64,000 nucleotides of DNA from Phreatobacter oligotrophus (GTDB taxonomy: Bacteria > Pseudomonadota > Alphaproteobacteria > Rhizobiales > Phreatobacteraceae). Below the pieces are notes generated by a model. The model was not told the origin of the DNA and made no database searches. It saw only the letters and a program-made list of their open reading frames with translations. Below, one piece after another: positions 10,818 through 21,419 of this stretch (position 1 is its first letter; each line of letters begins with the position of its first letter). Both the position numbers and the translations under genes were made by a program. The DNA is taken from the NCBI RefSeq assembly GCF_003046185.1, contig NZ_PZZL01000003.1, positions 372,001-436,000 on the forward strand, in the 5' to 3' direction.

Positions 10818-11504
10818 CTAAGGGACCAGCTTGTAGCCCCCGCCCTCGGTCACGAGAAGGGTGGCGTTGCTCGGATCCTTCTCGATCTTTTGCCGGAGCC
10901 GGTAGATGTGCGTCTCCAGCGTATGCGTGGTCACGCCGGAATTGTAGCCCCAGACCTCGGAGAGCAGCACCTCGCGCGACACGGGCTTGACGCCCTGGCG
11001 ATAGAGGTAGCGCAGGATCGCCGTCTCCTTCTCGGTCAGGCGGATCTTGCTGTTCTTCTCGGTGACCAGCAGCTTCGACGAGGGCCGGAAGGAATAGGCG
11101 CCGATCTGGAAGACCGCGTCCTCGCTCGCCTCATGCTGGCGCAGCTGGGCGCGCACGCGGGCAAGCAGCACGGCGAAGCGGAAGGGCTTCACGACATAGT
11201 CGTTGGCGCCGGCCTCGAGCCCGAGGATCGTGTCCGAATCGGTGTCATGGCCGGTGAGCATCAGGATCGGGCTCTTGAACCCGCCCTTGCGCATCAGCTT
11301 CACCGCCTCGCGGCCATCCATGTCGGGCAGGCCGACATCCATGATGAGCAGGTCGTAGTGGTCGCCCTTCACCGCCTGGATCGCCTTGGCGGCAGAATCG
11401 ACGGCTTCCGTCGCGAACTCCTCATGCAAAGCGAGCTGTTCGGCGAGGGCGTCGCGCATGTCGACGTCGTCGTCGCACAGCAGGATCTTGCGGACTTGGC
11501 TCAT
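10818..11504 (-). CDS. cenR: OmpR-family response regulator, CenR-like
   Basis: A 228-residue regulator: receiver with CDDDVD, phospho-Asp in LLIMDVGLPDMDGREA and Lys in VVKPFRFAVLLAR, then a winged helix with KIRLTEKETAILRYLYRQG and THTLETHIYRLRQKIE. This pattern closely matches my memory of CenR, the essential cell-envelope regulator of Caulobacter that is conserved through the alphaproteobacteria. No CenK-type kinase is adjacent. The next gene, divergent, encodes an L,D-transpeptidase, which fits an envelope theme. The symbol rests on motif recall and not on an alignment. Confidence 0.68.
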   Translation of the reverse strand: MSQVRKILLCDDDVDMRDALAEQLALHEEFATEAVDSAAKAIQAVKGDHYDLLIMDVGLPDMDGREAVKLMRKGGFKSPILMLTGHDTDSDTILGLEAGANDYVVKPFRFAVLLARVRAQLRQHEASEDAVFQIGAYSFRPSSKLLVTEKNSKIRLTEKETAILRYLYRQGVKPVSREVLLSEVWGYNSGVTTHTLETHIYRLRQKIEKDPSNATLLVTEGGGYKLVP

Positions 11505-11637
11505 CAGGTCACCTGGTGGGGAGGCGGCACCGCGGTCGCGGTCGGGGAGGGGGGCGTCGTAGGCACTACGATAAGGGCACCGATGGCGTTACATATCGGT
11601 TTCCGCAGTGCGTCGTAGAGATATGGATGACATTTTC

Positions 11638-12168
11638 ATGGCGAAAGGCCGCATCACACGGATTTTTGTCCATGCGCTCCCCGGTCGCAGGACCCGCGGC
11701 ATGGTGCATGTGGGCCTTGCCGCCTTCCCCTGCGCGCTCGGCCGCAGCGGTATCCGGACGGACAAACGCGAGGGCGACGGCGCGACGCCGCGCGCCATCC
11801 TGCCACTGAGGCGGGTGTTCTTTCGCGCCGACCGGCTGGTACGGCCGACGACGCGCCGGCCGGTGCGCGCCATCCGGCCGGAGGATGCCTGGTGCGACGA
11901 GGCCGGCGACCGCCGCTACAACCGCCTGATCCGCCGCCCGCCCGGCCCGGCCGAGGAGCGCCTGACCCGCGCCGACCATCTCTACGACGTCATCGTCGAG
12001 CTCGGCTGGAACGATGCGCCGGTGCGCCGCCACCGCGGCAGCGCCATCTTCTGGCACGGCGCGCGGGACGGCTTCACCCCGACGGCGGGCTGCGTCGCCA
12101 TCCGCATCGCCGATTTCGCGAAGATCCTGCCCCGCCTGTCGCGCGATGCGGTGATGGTGATCCGCTGA
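11638..12168 (+). CDS. YkuD-type L,D-transpeptidase family protein
   Basis: A 176-residue protein containing the YkuD catalytic signature HGARDGFTPTAGCVAI, with active-site Cys and the preceding His. Such enzymes make 3-3 peptidoglycan cross-links or attach proteins to the wall. I see no clear signal peptide, which is common for this short cytosolic-looking subgroup often annotated as a transpeptidase family protein. Alternative starts lie at 11623 and 11608; ATG 11638 was chosen because a GGATGA precedes it. It is divergent from the cenR-like gene and convergent with the SDR gene, with 4 bp between stops. Confidence 0.8.
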   Translation: MAKGRITRIFVHALPGRRTRGMVHVGLAAFPCALGRSGIRTDKREGDGATPRAILPLRRVFFRADRLVRPTTRRPVRAIRPEDAWCDEAGDRRYNRLIRRPPGPAEERLTRADHLYDVIVELGWNDAPVRRHRGSAIFWHGARDGFTPTAGCVAIRIADFAKILPRLSRDAVMVIR

Positions 12169-12172
12169 CCGC

Positions 12173-12940
12173 TCAGACCGAGGCGGTCAGGCCGCCATCG
12201 ACGAAGAGCACGTGGCCGGTGACGAAGTCGGAGGCCGGCGCCGCCAGGAACACGCAGGCGCCCTGCAGCTCCGAGACGTCGCCCCAGCGTCCCAGCGGGG
12301 TGCGGGCCTCCAGCCAGGACGAGAACTTCTCGTCCTTCACCAGCGCGTCCGTCAGCTCGGTCTTGAAATAGCCCGGGGCGATGCCGTTGGAGCGGATGCC
12401 GCGGCGGCCCCATTCCACCGCCATCTGCCGCGTCATCATCTTCACCGCGCCCTTCGACGCCGTGTAGGGCGCGATGGAGGGACGGCCGAGCTCGCTCATG
12501 ACCGAACAGGTGTTGATGATCTTGCCGTAGCCGCGCGGCAGCATGTGCTTGGCCACGGCCTTCGACACGTAGAAGACGCTGTCGATATTGGTCGCCATGA
12601 CCCGCCGCCAGGAATCGACGGGGAAGTCCTCCAGCGGCTGGCGGATGGTCATGCCGGCATTGTTCACCAGCACCTGGATCGGGCCGATCTCCTTCTCGAT
12701 GGCGTCGACGCCGGCCTGGACCGCCTCGGGATCGGTCACGTCGAAGGCGCGCGACGAGACCTTGTAGCCCTTGGCCCTGAGGCCCGCCTCCGCCGCCGCC
12801 AGCTTCGCCTTGTCGCGGCCGTTGAGGATGATCTCGGCACCCGCCGCCGCCAGTCCCTCGGCATAGGCCAGCCCGATGCCCGAACCGGAGCCGGTGATGA
12901 GGGCGCGGCGGCCGGTGAGGTCGAAGGATGAAGCGGTCAT
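12173..12940 (-). CDS. Short-chain dehydrogenase/reductase, gluconate 5-dehydrogenase-like
   Basis: A 255-residue classical SDR. The nucleotide-binding TGSGSGIG is near residue 15, NNAG is at about 95, catalytic Ser is in NTCSVMSELGR, and the YTASK Tyr-Lys pair follows at about 160; the C-terminus has GHVLFVDGGLTASV. The overall pattern is closest to gluconate 5-dehydrogenases and related sugar-acid oxidoreductases, but SDR substrate calls from motifs are weak. It stands alone on its strand. Start ATG 12940 has AAGG eight bases upstream. Confidence 0.82.
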   Translation of the reverse strand: MTASSFDLTGRRALITGSGSGIGLAYAEGLAAAGAEIILNGRDKAKLAAAEAGLRAKGYKVSSRAFDVTDPEAVQAGVDAIEKEIGPIQVLVNNAGMTIRQPLEDFPVDSWRRVMATNIDSVFYVSKAVAKHMLPRGYGKIINTCSVMSELGRPSIAPYTASKGAVKMMTRQMAVEWGRRGIRSNGIAPGYFKTELTDALVKDEKFSSWLEARTPLGRWGDVSELQGACVFLAAPASDFVTGHVLFVDGGLTASV

Positions 12941-13021
12941 GAGATGGCCTTGTCGGTGTTTCCTCGGGGCGAGGAGCAAAGGCCAGGAACGCCGCCGATG
13001 CAAGCGGCTAGTATGGTAGTT

Positions 13022-14476
13022 CTACTCTGCGATGATCTTGACCAGCTCGCCGCCGCGCGGCTGCTCGCCATCGGCCAGGCCATTGAGCACGCGGAAGCGC
13101 TCGTCGGCGCGGTCCGGCACCTGCATCTTGCGGGCGAAGGTCAGCACCGTGTCGCCCTCCCCGGCGCGCGGGGTACGGATCCGCAGGGGCTTCACCGCAG
13201 CCTCGGCGCTGGTGAGCCGGCGGAAGGTCTCCATCGAGGCGCGGAAGCTGCCGTCGACCTCGGCATTGAGGTCCCGCGCCGCATAGATGATGCGATAGAC
13301 CTCGCTGCCGAAGCGCACCACGAAGATGCGGAAGGACCAGTCGCTGCCGCGGGCAACCGCCGTCGCGGCCTGGAAGCCGTTGATGGTCACCGCCTCGACC
13401 GTCTCGGGCGACAGGCCATCGATCCAGCCGGACTTCAGGTAGTCGGGCAGCGATTGGCTCGAAGCCACGCGCACCACGTCGAGGCGGATCGCCATGTCGT
13501 TGGGGCCAAGGCCGGTCACCGCCTGGCGGCTGTTCTCCAGCGTGAAGCCCTCCGGCGCCGTCACGGTGAAGCCGAGCCGCGGATGCAGGAAGCTGCGGCC
13601 GCGCACCACGCCCTGGCGCGGGTCCTCGCCGAAGGTGATGCCGTCGATGGCGCGCAGATAGCGCTCGCGATCGCGCGGCCGGCCCTCCGGCGCGATGTGC
13701 TGGCGCGCCGCCAGCACCGCCTGGCGGATGCGCTCCGGCGTGGAGGGATGGGAGGACAGGAAGTCCGGCGAGCCGTTATTCGCCTGGGCCTGCCCGCGAA
13801 GCTCGGCATTGCGGTCCATGGTCTGCAGGAAGCGCGAGGCGCCATAGGGGTCGAACCCGGCCTTGGCGATCAGCGCGACGCCGATCGTGTCGGCCTCGAG
13901 CTCCTGGCTGCGCGAGAAGTTCGCCAGCGACACCCGCGCCGCCTCGCGCCGCGCCTCGGCGCCGGCAACGTCGTTGAGCAGGCGCGCCCGCATCACCGCG
14001 ACGAGCTCGCTGGTGCGCACCTGGTCCTCGCGCTGGTTGGCATGGCGGGCCGAGACATGCGCCATCTCGTGGCCGAGCACGGCGGCGAACTCGCTCATGT
14101 CGTTGATCAGCGCCAGCATGCCGCGGGTGATGTAGAGATGGCCGGACGGCAGGGCGAAGGCGTTGACGGTGGAGGAATTGAGCACCGTCAGGCGGTAGCG
14201 CAGGTCCGGCTTGTCGGAGGCCGCGGCAAGGCGGTCGAGCACCTCATCGGCCAGGCGATCGATGCCGGGGGCGCTGTATTCGCCGCCGAAAGCCGCGAGG
14301 ATCCGGCCATGGTCGCGCGAGGTGAGGGGCGGCAGCCGCGTCTCGGTCGGCACCGGCTCGGGCAGTGGCGTGGTATCCGGAGCCGTCGCGCAGGCCGACA
14401 GGAACAGGGCGAGCGCCATCGCAGCCGATCCGCGGGATCGGCCCAACAACGATGCTGCTGCCACGAACCGAGCCAC
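13022..14476 (-). CDS. M48-family metalloprotease lipoprotein
   Basis: A 484-residue protein beginning with a lipoprotein signal peptide (lipobox LSAC, Cys near residue 29) and carrying the zinc-binding HEMAH motif with the third ligand Glu in SQELEADTIG. This is the periplasmic M48 group related to BepA/LoiP, which degrade misassembled outer-membrane proteins. Its second half, with a domain of about 200 residues after the protease and a C-terminal piece (LRIRTPRAGEGDTVLTFARK) that resembles a LysM-like or peptidoglycan-related segment, is typical of alphaproteobacterial members. It follows the degenerate nuclease gene by 10 bp and is probably cotranscribed with it. Confidence 0.85.
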   Translation of the reverse strand: MARFVAAASLLGRSRGSAAMALALFLSACATAPDTTPLPEPVPTETRLPPLTSRDHGRILAAFGGEYSAPGIDRLADEVLDRLAAASDKPDLRYRLTVLNSSTVNAFALPSGHLYITRGMLALINDMSEFAAVLGHEMAHVSARHANQREDQVRTSELVAVMRARLLNDVAGAEARREAARVSLANFSRSQELEADTIGVALIAKAGFDPYGASRFLQTMDRNAELRGQAQANNGSPDFLSSHPSTPERIRQAVLAARQHIAPEGRPRDRERYLRAIDGITFGEDPRQGVVRGRSFLHPRLGFTVTAPEGFTLENSRQAVTGLGPNDMAIRLDVVRVASSQSLPDYLKSGWIDGLSPETVEAVTINGFQAATAVARGSDWSFRIFVVRFGSEVYRIIYAARDLNAEVDGSFRASMETFRRLTSAEAAVKPLRIRTPRAGEGDTVLTFARKMQVPDRADERFRVLNGLADGEQPRGGELVKIIAE

Positions 14477-14486
14477 GGTCCCGACG

Positions 14487-15200
14487 CTACCTTGCGCCTC
14501 CGCCGGGCGCCTCCGCGATGGTCAAGGCCTCCGGCACCGCCGCCGCGATGAAAGGGCCACGCCGGATCGTCACGACCCCACGCACCCGCAGCATGTGCCC
14601 GCGGAATGCGGCGGGTTCAAGCCCGGCGGCGCGAAAGGCCTCCATGTCGGCGTCGCGGATGGTGACGGTGAGGGCCCCGGCGCCGGGGGGCCCGAAATTG
14701 ACGTAAGTGATGCGATTGACGGTCCTGACGGAGCGAACACGCCCCGAAGCGACGATGAATCGGCCCTCGCTGGCGCTGAGCGCTGCGTCATCATTTGTAT
14801 CAAGAAGTGACCGGGGCGTGGCCCAGATGCCACGCTGCGCTGCGATGGCCTCGCCCTCAGCGCGCTCAAGCAGCACCCAGCAGTCGCGGGGAATGCGATG
14901 GCCGAGGGAGAGCCGCGCGAGCCCCTGCCGCAGGATCTCCGCCTCGACCGGACCATCGGCGCCGAGCGCCAGAACCGGCACCCGCTCATGCCGGTCGGGA
15001 GGCCCGAGGGGCGCGATGCGGATGATGCGGTCGGCGGGAACGAGGGCTTCGCCCGCAAGCATTGCGAGGCGAATGCGGCGGCCATCGCTCGCGCCGGCAA
15101 GGAGCGGTCCCTGGGCGGTGAGCCCGATGACCGGTTCGGTGCGATCCGGGGCGCAGGCCCAGGCCGGCGCGGCCAGCAGGACCGCGCAGGCGATGACCAC
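14487..15200 (-). CDS. Secreted SNase-like protein with altered active site
   Basis: A 237-residue exported protein starting at GTG 15200, with a hydrophobic leader ending near AWA-C. The region GRRIRLAMLAGEA, DRHERVPVLAL, LRQGLARLS and AQRGIWA follows the order of the staphylococcal nuclease fold. The Glu expected after the first Arg-containing strand is missing and the spacing there is short, so it may not cut DNA. A C-terminal part of about 90 residues (RFIVASGRVRSVRTVNRITYVNFG) looks like an OB-type domain. It lies between acs and the M48 protease gene on the same strand. Confidence 0.6.
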   Translation of the reverse strand: MVIACAVLLAAPAWACAPDRTEPVIGLTAQGPLLAGASDGRRIRLAMLAGEALVPADRIIRIAPLGPPDRHERVPVLALGADGPVEAEILRQGLARLSLGHRIPRDCWVLLERAEGEAIAAQRGIWATPRSLLDTNDDAALSASEGRFIVASGRVRSVRTVNRITYVNFGPPGAGALTVTIRDADMEAFRAAGLEPAAFRGHMLRVRGVVTIRRGPFIAAAVPEALTIAEAPGGGAR

Positions 15201-15261
15201 GGCCCCGGTCGGGAGCCGCGGCAGCAGCGGGACGATCGGTCGATGCGCCCCGCCTATCCCA

Positions 15262-17211
<1,950 letters not shown>

Positions 17212-17465
17212 GCGGATTCCCCTTCATGGGCAGCCGCCCGCGGAGGGGCCGGGGCGGCGGCGTTTCCTGTCGCGGGCCGCCTGTTAGGGCCGACAGCCTC
17301 GCGAAATCCGGCGCGACCATACGTCGGCGCCCGTTATGCGCTCAAGGGCAGCCGTCTCACACTTTGGTCGCTCGACGACCGCTTCGCGCCTTGGCGCTTC
17401 GGACGAATTGACGCACGGACCATACCGCGCGGATGGTCGCGGCTCCCGATGCGAAGGATGCCGGC

Positions 17466-18629
17466 ATGACAAGAGCCCTCGACACGCTGCTCGCCCGCGC
17501 CACGGATGCCGGCGAGGTGCCGGGCGTGGTCGCCGCCGTCGCCAACCGCGACGGGCTGATCTACGAGGGCGGCTTCGGCGTCCGGCGCCTCGGCGGCCCC
17601 GATCCCATGACGCCCGACAGCGTCGCCTGGATCGCCTCCATGACCAAGGCGCTGACCACCGTCGCCCTGCTGCAGCTGGTCGAGGAGGGCAGGGTCGACC
17701 TCGACGCCCCGGCCGCGACCTATGCCCCCGCCATCGGCGAGGCGGCGCTGCTGCATGATTTCGACGCCGAGGGCCGGCCGCTCACCCGCGCGCCGGGGAG
17801 GCCCGTCACGGTGCGCCACCTTCTCACCCACACGGCCGGCTATTCCTACGACTTCGCCTCCTCGGCCATCCGCAAATACATGAAGGCAACGGGCCTGCCC
17901 GCGACGAATACCGGCCGCCTCGCCGCCCTCAACGCGCCGCTGATCGGCGAGCCGGGCGAGGCCTTCATCTACGGCATCTCAACCGACTGGGCCGGCCGCA
18001 TCGTCGAGATCCTCACCGGCAAGCCGCTGGAAACCGTCTTCCGCGAGCGCATCACGGGCCCGCTCGGCATGGCCGACACCATGTTCCGCCTCGGCGACAG
18101 GCAGATGGCGCGGCGCGCCACCGTCCACGGCGTCACCGAGGACGGCACCTATCTGCCGAGCGAGATGGTGGTGGTCCAGGAGCCGGAATTCGCCTCGGGC
18201 GGCGGCGGGCTCTATTCGACCGCGAGCGACTACATCGCCTTCCTTCGCATGATCCTCGCCGGCGGCACGCTGGGCGGCGCCAAGGTACTGGGGCCGGACA
18301 GCATTGCCGGGCTGATGACCGACCAGATCCCGCATCTGACCGTCCCTGCCCTCGGCCTCATGTCGCCCATGGGGCCGCGCAGCGCCGATTTCTTCCGCGG
18401 GCGCCCGACGGGCTGGACCCTCGGCTTCCAGCAGAACCGCGAGCCGACCCCGGAGGGCCGCCCGGCCGGTTCGCTCTCCTGGGCGGGATTTGCCAACACC
18501 TTCTACTGGATCGATCCGTCAACCGGCATCGCCGGGGTCTTCATGACGCAGATCGTGCCCTTCTTCGATCCGCGGGCGATCAAGCTGTTCCGGGAGTTCG
18601 AGACGGAAGTCTATCGGTCGCTCGCCTAG
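17466..18629 (+). CDS. Serine hydrolase of the beta-lactamase (class C/esterase) family
   Basis: A 387-residue protein with the nucleophile motif SMTK near residue 60, a conserved HLLTHTAGYSYD segment giving the Tyr of the second motif, and FASGGGGLYSTASDY in the third region. This is the EstB/penicillin-binding-protein-like esterase group. No signal peptide is visible, so it is probably cytoplasmic and more likely an esterase than an antibiotic-resistance enzyme. ATG 17466 was chosen since the upstream extension is short and unconserved in appearance. Its end overlaps the next, convergent gene by 4 bp. Confidence 0.85.
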   Translation: MTRALDTLLARATDAGEVPGVVAAVANRDGLIYEGGFGVRRLGGPDPMTPDSVAWIASMTKALTTVALLQLVEEGRVDLDAPAATYAPAIGEAALLHDFDAEGRPLTRAPGRPVTVRHLLTHTAGYSYDFASSAIRKYMKATGLPATNTGRLAALNAPLIGEPGEAFIYGISTDWAGRIVEILTGKPLETVFRERITGPLGMADTMFRLGDRQMARRATVHGVTEDGTYLPSEMVVVQEPEFASGGGGLYSTASDYIAFLRMILAGGTLGGAKVLGPDSIAGLMTDQIPHLTVPALGLMSPMGPRSADFFRGRPTGWTLGFQQNREPTPEGRPAGSLSWAGFANTFYWIDPSTGIAGVFMTQIVPFFDPRAIKLFREFETEVYRSLA

Positions 18630-19096
18630 CGCAGGATCCGCCCGCGCCAGATCGCCAGCACCACATTGGCGGTCGAGACCGCCAGCAGGATCCAGAGGGT
18701 CATGGCCTCGTTCGGCGCGATACCGGCGGCGAGCGTCGCGACGTCGATCCGGCCGGCCAGCGCCTCGGTGCTCTGCCGCCCGAGATCCTGCAGCGGCCCG
18801 ATGGCGTGAAGCCCCCCGGCAAAGACCAGGATGCCCGAGGCCGCCTTGGCCCAGACCCAACCGGCATTGTGGAAGGCCGGCGTCGCGGCGATGGCGATGA
18901 GGCCGGGGATCAGGGTCAGGATCAGCGAGGGCAGCAGGATCCAGTTGGTGATCTCGGCCATGGCCCCGCGCATCAGCGCAAAGCTTTTCAGGTCCGAGGG
19001 CGGCGGCGCCAGATGGTCGAGCACGAGGAGGCAGGCCAGCGCCCCCATGAGCGCGATCGCCCCCATCGAATGACCGAATTTGAGCAGCCGTTGCAT
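18626..19096 (-). CDS. Four-helix integral membrane protein, DUF2269-like
   Basis: A 156-residue protein with four predicted membrane helices: HSMGAIALMGALACLLVL, ITNWILLPSLILTLIPGL, WVWAKAASGILVFAGG and MTLWILLAVSTANVVLAIW. The pattern and length resemble DUF2269 proteins of unknown function. It is alone on its strand, converges on the serine hydrolase, and is followed on the far side by a repeat-like intergenic element. I cannot assign a function. Confidence 0.68.
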   Translation of the reverse strand: MQRLLKFGHSMGAIALMGALACLLVLDHLAPPPSDLKSFALMRGAMAEITNWILLPSLILTLIPGLIAIAATPAFHNAGWVWAKAASGILVFAGGLHAIGPLQDLGRQSTEALAGRIDVATLAAGIAPNEAMTLWILLAVSTANVVLAIWRGRILR

Positions 19097-19161
19097 GGAC
19101 TAAAGATTTAGCGCCGGCGCGCGGCACGTCCAGTCCGCCATTTCTTCGAGCAGAACCAAAT

Positions 19162-19311
19162 GCCCCACCCGCACCCTCCCCGCGCTCCGCGCAGGGAGGG
19201 AGGCCACAACGTCCCGCTCGTTCCGGACCCTGGGGCCTGGCCCAGCCCATGAGGACGAAACGAAACGGCGAAGTCCCCCTCCCCTGGCACAGGGGAGGGT
19301 AAGGGTGGGGC
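19162..19311. repeat. Intergenic inverted-repeat element (REP/BIME-like)
   Basis: A 20-base arm at 19162-19181 and its near-exact inverse at 19292-19311 (18 of 20 bases pair) enclose about 110 bp. Each end also folds by itself: CCCTCCC with GGGAGGG near 19175-19200, and CCCTCCCCT with AGGGGAGGG near 19276-19299. Such paired GC-rich hairpins between genes are typical of dispersed repetitive extragenic palindromes. It lies between two genes and carries no coding potential I can support. Only one copy is seen in this window. Confidence 0.6.
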
Positions 19312-19328
19312 CTTCCGGCCGTAAGGCT

Positions 19329-20540
19329 CTACTCCGCCGCCTTCGGCAGCTCCACGCCCGCCTCGCGCAGCACCTCTTCCGTGTCCTGGCCGAGCTTCGG
19401 CGGCGGCAGGCGCGTCGAGGCCGGGCTCGCCGCGAAGTTCACGGGGTGCTTCATGTCCACCCAGGTATAGCCATCCGGGTGGGCGTGCTTGCGGAAGAAG
19501 CCGACCGCCTTGAGGTGCGGATCCTCCATCAGGTCGCCGAACCGGTTGATCGGCGCGAAGGGGATGGCCTTCTCGGTCAGCACCTTCGCCCAGTCGTCAT
19601 TGGTGCGGGTGGAGACCATGGCGTCCATCATGGAATAGAGCTCCTTGATGTTCACCATGCGCGCCCGGTAGGTCGAGAATTTCGGGTCGCTGTTGAGCTC
19701 CGGCCGGCCCGCCAGCACGAAGAAGTCGGTCCAGTTGCGGTCCGTATAGGGCAGGATGCCGATCCACCCGTCCTTCGACTTGTAGGGCCGGCGGTCGGGA
19801 TTGTGGATGCGCGCATAGCCGAAATCGGTGCCGGGCGGCGCCGGGTCATAGACGTGGCCGTAGAGGTTCTCGTGCATGACGTAGTGGGTGTAGCACTCGA
19901 ACATCGGCACCTCGACGAACTGGCCCTCGCCGGTGCGCTGCTTGTGGAAGAGCGCCGCCAGCACCGCCTGGACCATGAACAGGCCCACCGTCTTGTCGGC
20001 GGCAAGCGTCGGCAGGTAGCGCGGCGCGGGATTGCCGTCGACGCGGGGAAGGATGTCGGCGCCGCCCGAGACGCCCTGGATCAGGTCGTCATAGGCCGGG
20101 CGGCCGGCATAGGGACCATCGGCGCCGAAGCCGGCGGCATGGATGTAGATGAGGTTCGGCAGCCGGGCCTTGAGGCTGTCGTAGTCCATCTTGAGGCGCG
20201 CGGCCGTGTCCATCCGCATGTTGGAGCAGACGACGTCGCAGGTCCGGGCCAGCGCGATGCAGGCCTCCTGGTCCTCGGGGCGCTTGAGGTCGAGCGCCAC
20301 CGACTTCTTGTTCTTGTTGTACATCATGAAGAGCGGGCCCATGCCCGGGCCGGCCTGCTCCGGCCAGGAGCCCGGCCAGCGCATGATGTCGCCGCCGCCC
20401 TCGCCGGGGCTCTCCACCTTGATGACCTCGGCGCCCATGTCGCCGAGCAGCATGGTGGCGTAGGGGCCGAGGATCACCGAGGTCAGGTCGAGGATGCGGA
20501 TGCCGGCGAGCGGCCCGCGCGGGGCGGAAGGAGCGGCCAT
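19329..20540 (-). CDS. Class III CoA-transferase, CaiB/BaiF family
   Basis: A 403-residue protein of usual family length. It begins GPLAGIRILDLTSVILGP, has the VIKVESPGEGG motif, and the catalytic Asp is expected in GRPAYDDLIQGVSG, as in formyl-CoA transferase. These enzymes move CoA between carboxylic acids by an aspartyl-CoA thioester. The substrates cannot be told from sequence. The start ATG 20540 follows an AAGGA ribosome site. A 15-bp palindrome sits just upstream. Confidence 0.88.
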   Translation of the reverse strand: MAAPSAPRGPLAGIRILDLTSVILGPYATMLLGDMGAEVIKVESPGEGGGDIMRWPGSWPEQAGPGMGPLFMMYNKNKKSVALDLKRPEDQEACIALARTCDVVCSNMRMDTAARLKMDYDSLKARLPNLIYIHAAGFGADGPYAGRPAYDDLIQGVSGGADILPRVDGNPAPRYLPTLAADKTVGLFMVQAVLAALFHKQRTGEGQFVEVPMFECYTHYVMHENLYGHVYDPAPPGTDFGYARIHNPDRRPYKSKDGWIGILPYTDRNWTDFFVLAGRPELNSDPKFSTYRARMVNIKELYSMMDAMVSTRTNDDWAKVLTEKAIPFAPINRFGDLMEDPHLKAVGFFRKHAHPDGYTWVDMKHPVNFAASPASTRLPPPKLGQDTEEVLREAGVELPKAAE

Positions 20541-20553
20541 CGATGGGTCCTTG

Positions 20554-20568
20554 CGAAATGGCATTTCG
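20554..20568. promoter_or_regulatory. 15-bp palindrome upstream of CoA-transferase gene
   Basis: CGAAATG-G-CATTTCG is a perfect dyad with a one-base centre, 14 bp upstream of the start codon at 20540. The spacing suits an operator or a leader hairpin. No regulator gene is next to it, so the binding factor is unknown. Confidence 0.35.
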
Positions 20569-20663
20569 GGAAAAACTGTAACCCCGACGGCGCCGCTTGC
20601 GAAGCGCCGCGCGGGGAAGCCGGTCCGGCGCTCAGCGCAAGACCGGCCAAATAGTCCTCGGCC

Positions 20664-21086
20664 TCAGGGCTCGATCCCGCCCATGCGGCAGACGATGGCC
20701 CATTCCTCGTCGGTCACCGGCTGAACCGACAGCCGCGACAGCTTGAGCAGCGCCATGTTGGCGAGGCTCGGCTCGTGCTTCACCGCCTCGAGGCTCACCG
20801 GGCTCTTGAGCGGCGTCACGGCCTTGAGGTCGACCACCACCCAGGGCTCGCCGGCCTCCGCAGTCGGGTCCGGATAGGCCTCGCGGATCACCTCGACGAT
20901 GCCGACGATCTCCTTGCCCTCATTGGAATGGTAGAAGAAGCCGCGCTCGCCGGTCTTCATGCGCATCAGGTTCAGCTTGGCGGCGTGGTTACGCACGCCG
21001 TCCCAATGCGTCCCCTTCGCCCCCGCCTTCACCTGCTGGTCCCAGGACCACTTGAAGGGCTCGGACTTGTAGAGCCAGTGCGCCAT
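20664..21086 (-). CDS. EVE-domain protein
   Basis: A 140-residue single-domain protein starting MAHWLYKSEPFKWSWDQQ, with GTHWDGVRNHAAKLNL and FFYHSNEGKEIVGIVEV. This is the EVE fold, related to PUA/YTH domains and to human THYN1; members bind modified bases such as 5-methylcytosine derivatives. It is translationally linked to the gene before it: the stop and this ATG share one base (TGATG). In other genomes EVE proteins occur with defence or housekeeping genes; here the setting is housekeeping. Confidence 0.85.
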   Translation of the reverse strand: MAHWLYKSEPFKWSWDQQVKAGAKGTHWDGVRNHAAKLNLMRMKTGERGFFYHSNEGKEIVGIVEVIREAYPDPTAEAGEPWVVVDLKAVTPLKSPVSLEAVKHEPSLANMALLKLSRLSVQPVTDEEWAIVCRMGGIEP

Positions 21087-21376
21087 CACTGGCCCTCGAT
21101 CTTCGGGCCGGTCGAGACCGACGGGATGAGCTTGCGGAAGGCGTCGAGCTCGGTGACGAAGCGGTCGAACTCCGCCAGCGTCATGGTCGTCTTGCCGTCC
21201 GACAGCTCGATCACCACGATCGGCTCGCCGCCGGTGCGCCGCTTCATCAGCTTGGCGACCGGGAACACCACGGAATGGGTGAGGTCGAAGGGATGGGTCT
21301 CGGCCACGAGGTCCGCGCCCATGGCCTTGGTCGCCGCCTCGACGCCTCGGGCCAGTTTCTCGAAGAAATTGGTCAT
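21086..21376 (-). CDS. Conserved-looking hypothetical protein, 96 aa
   Basis: A soluble 96-residue protein, MTNFFEKLARGVEAATKAMG..., with alternating beta-rich stretches (VVFPVAKLMKR, EPIVVIELSDGKTTMTL) and a final helix. I do not recognise the family. It is directly coupled to the EVE-domain gene, which starts at its stop codon, so the two probably act or are at least expressed together. The gap to gpsA downstream of the pair's promoter side is 43 bp. Confidence 0.65.
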   Translation of the reverse strand: MTNFFEKLARGVEAATKAMGADLVAETHPFDLTHSVVFPVAKLMKRRTGGEPIVVIELSDGKTTMTLAEFDRFVTELDAFRKLIPSVSTGPKIEGQ

Positions 21377-21419
21377 CGCCGTCCTTTCCGCGTTGCGCGG
21401 GGGTTGAGAGGGAAATCCG

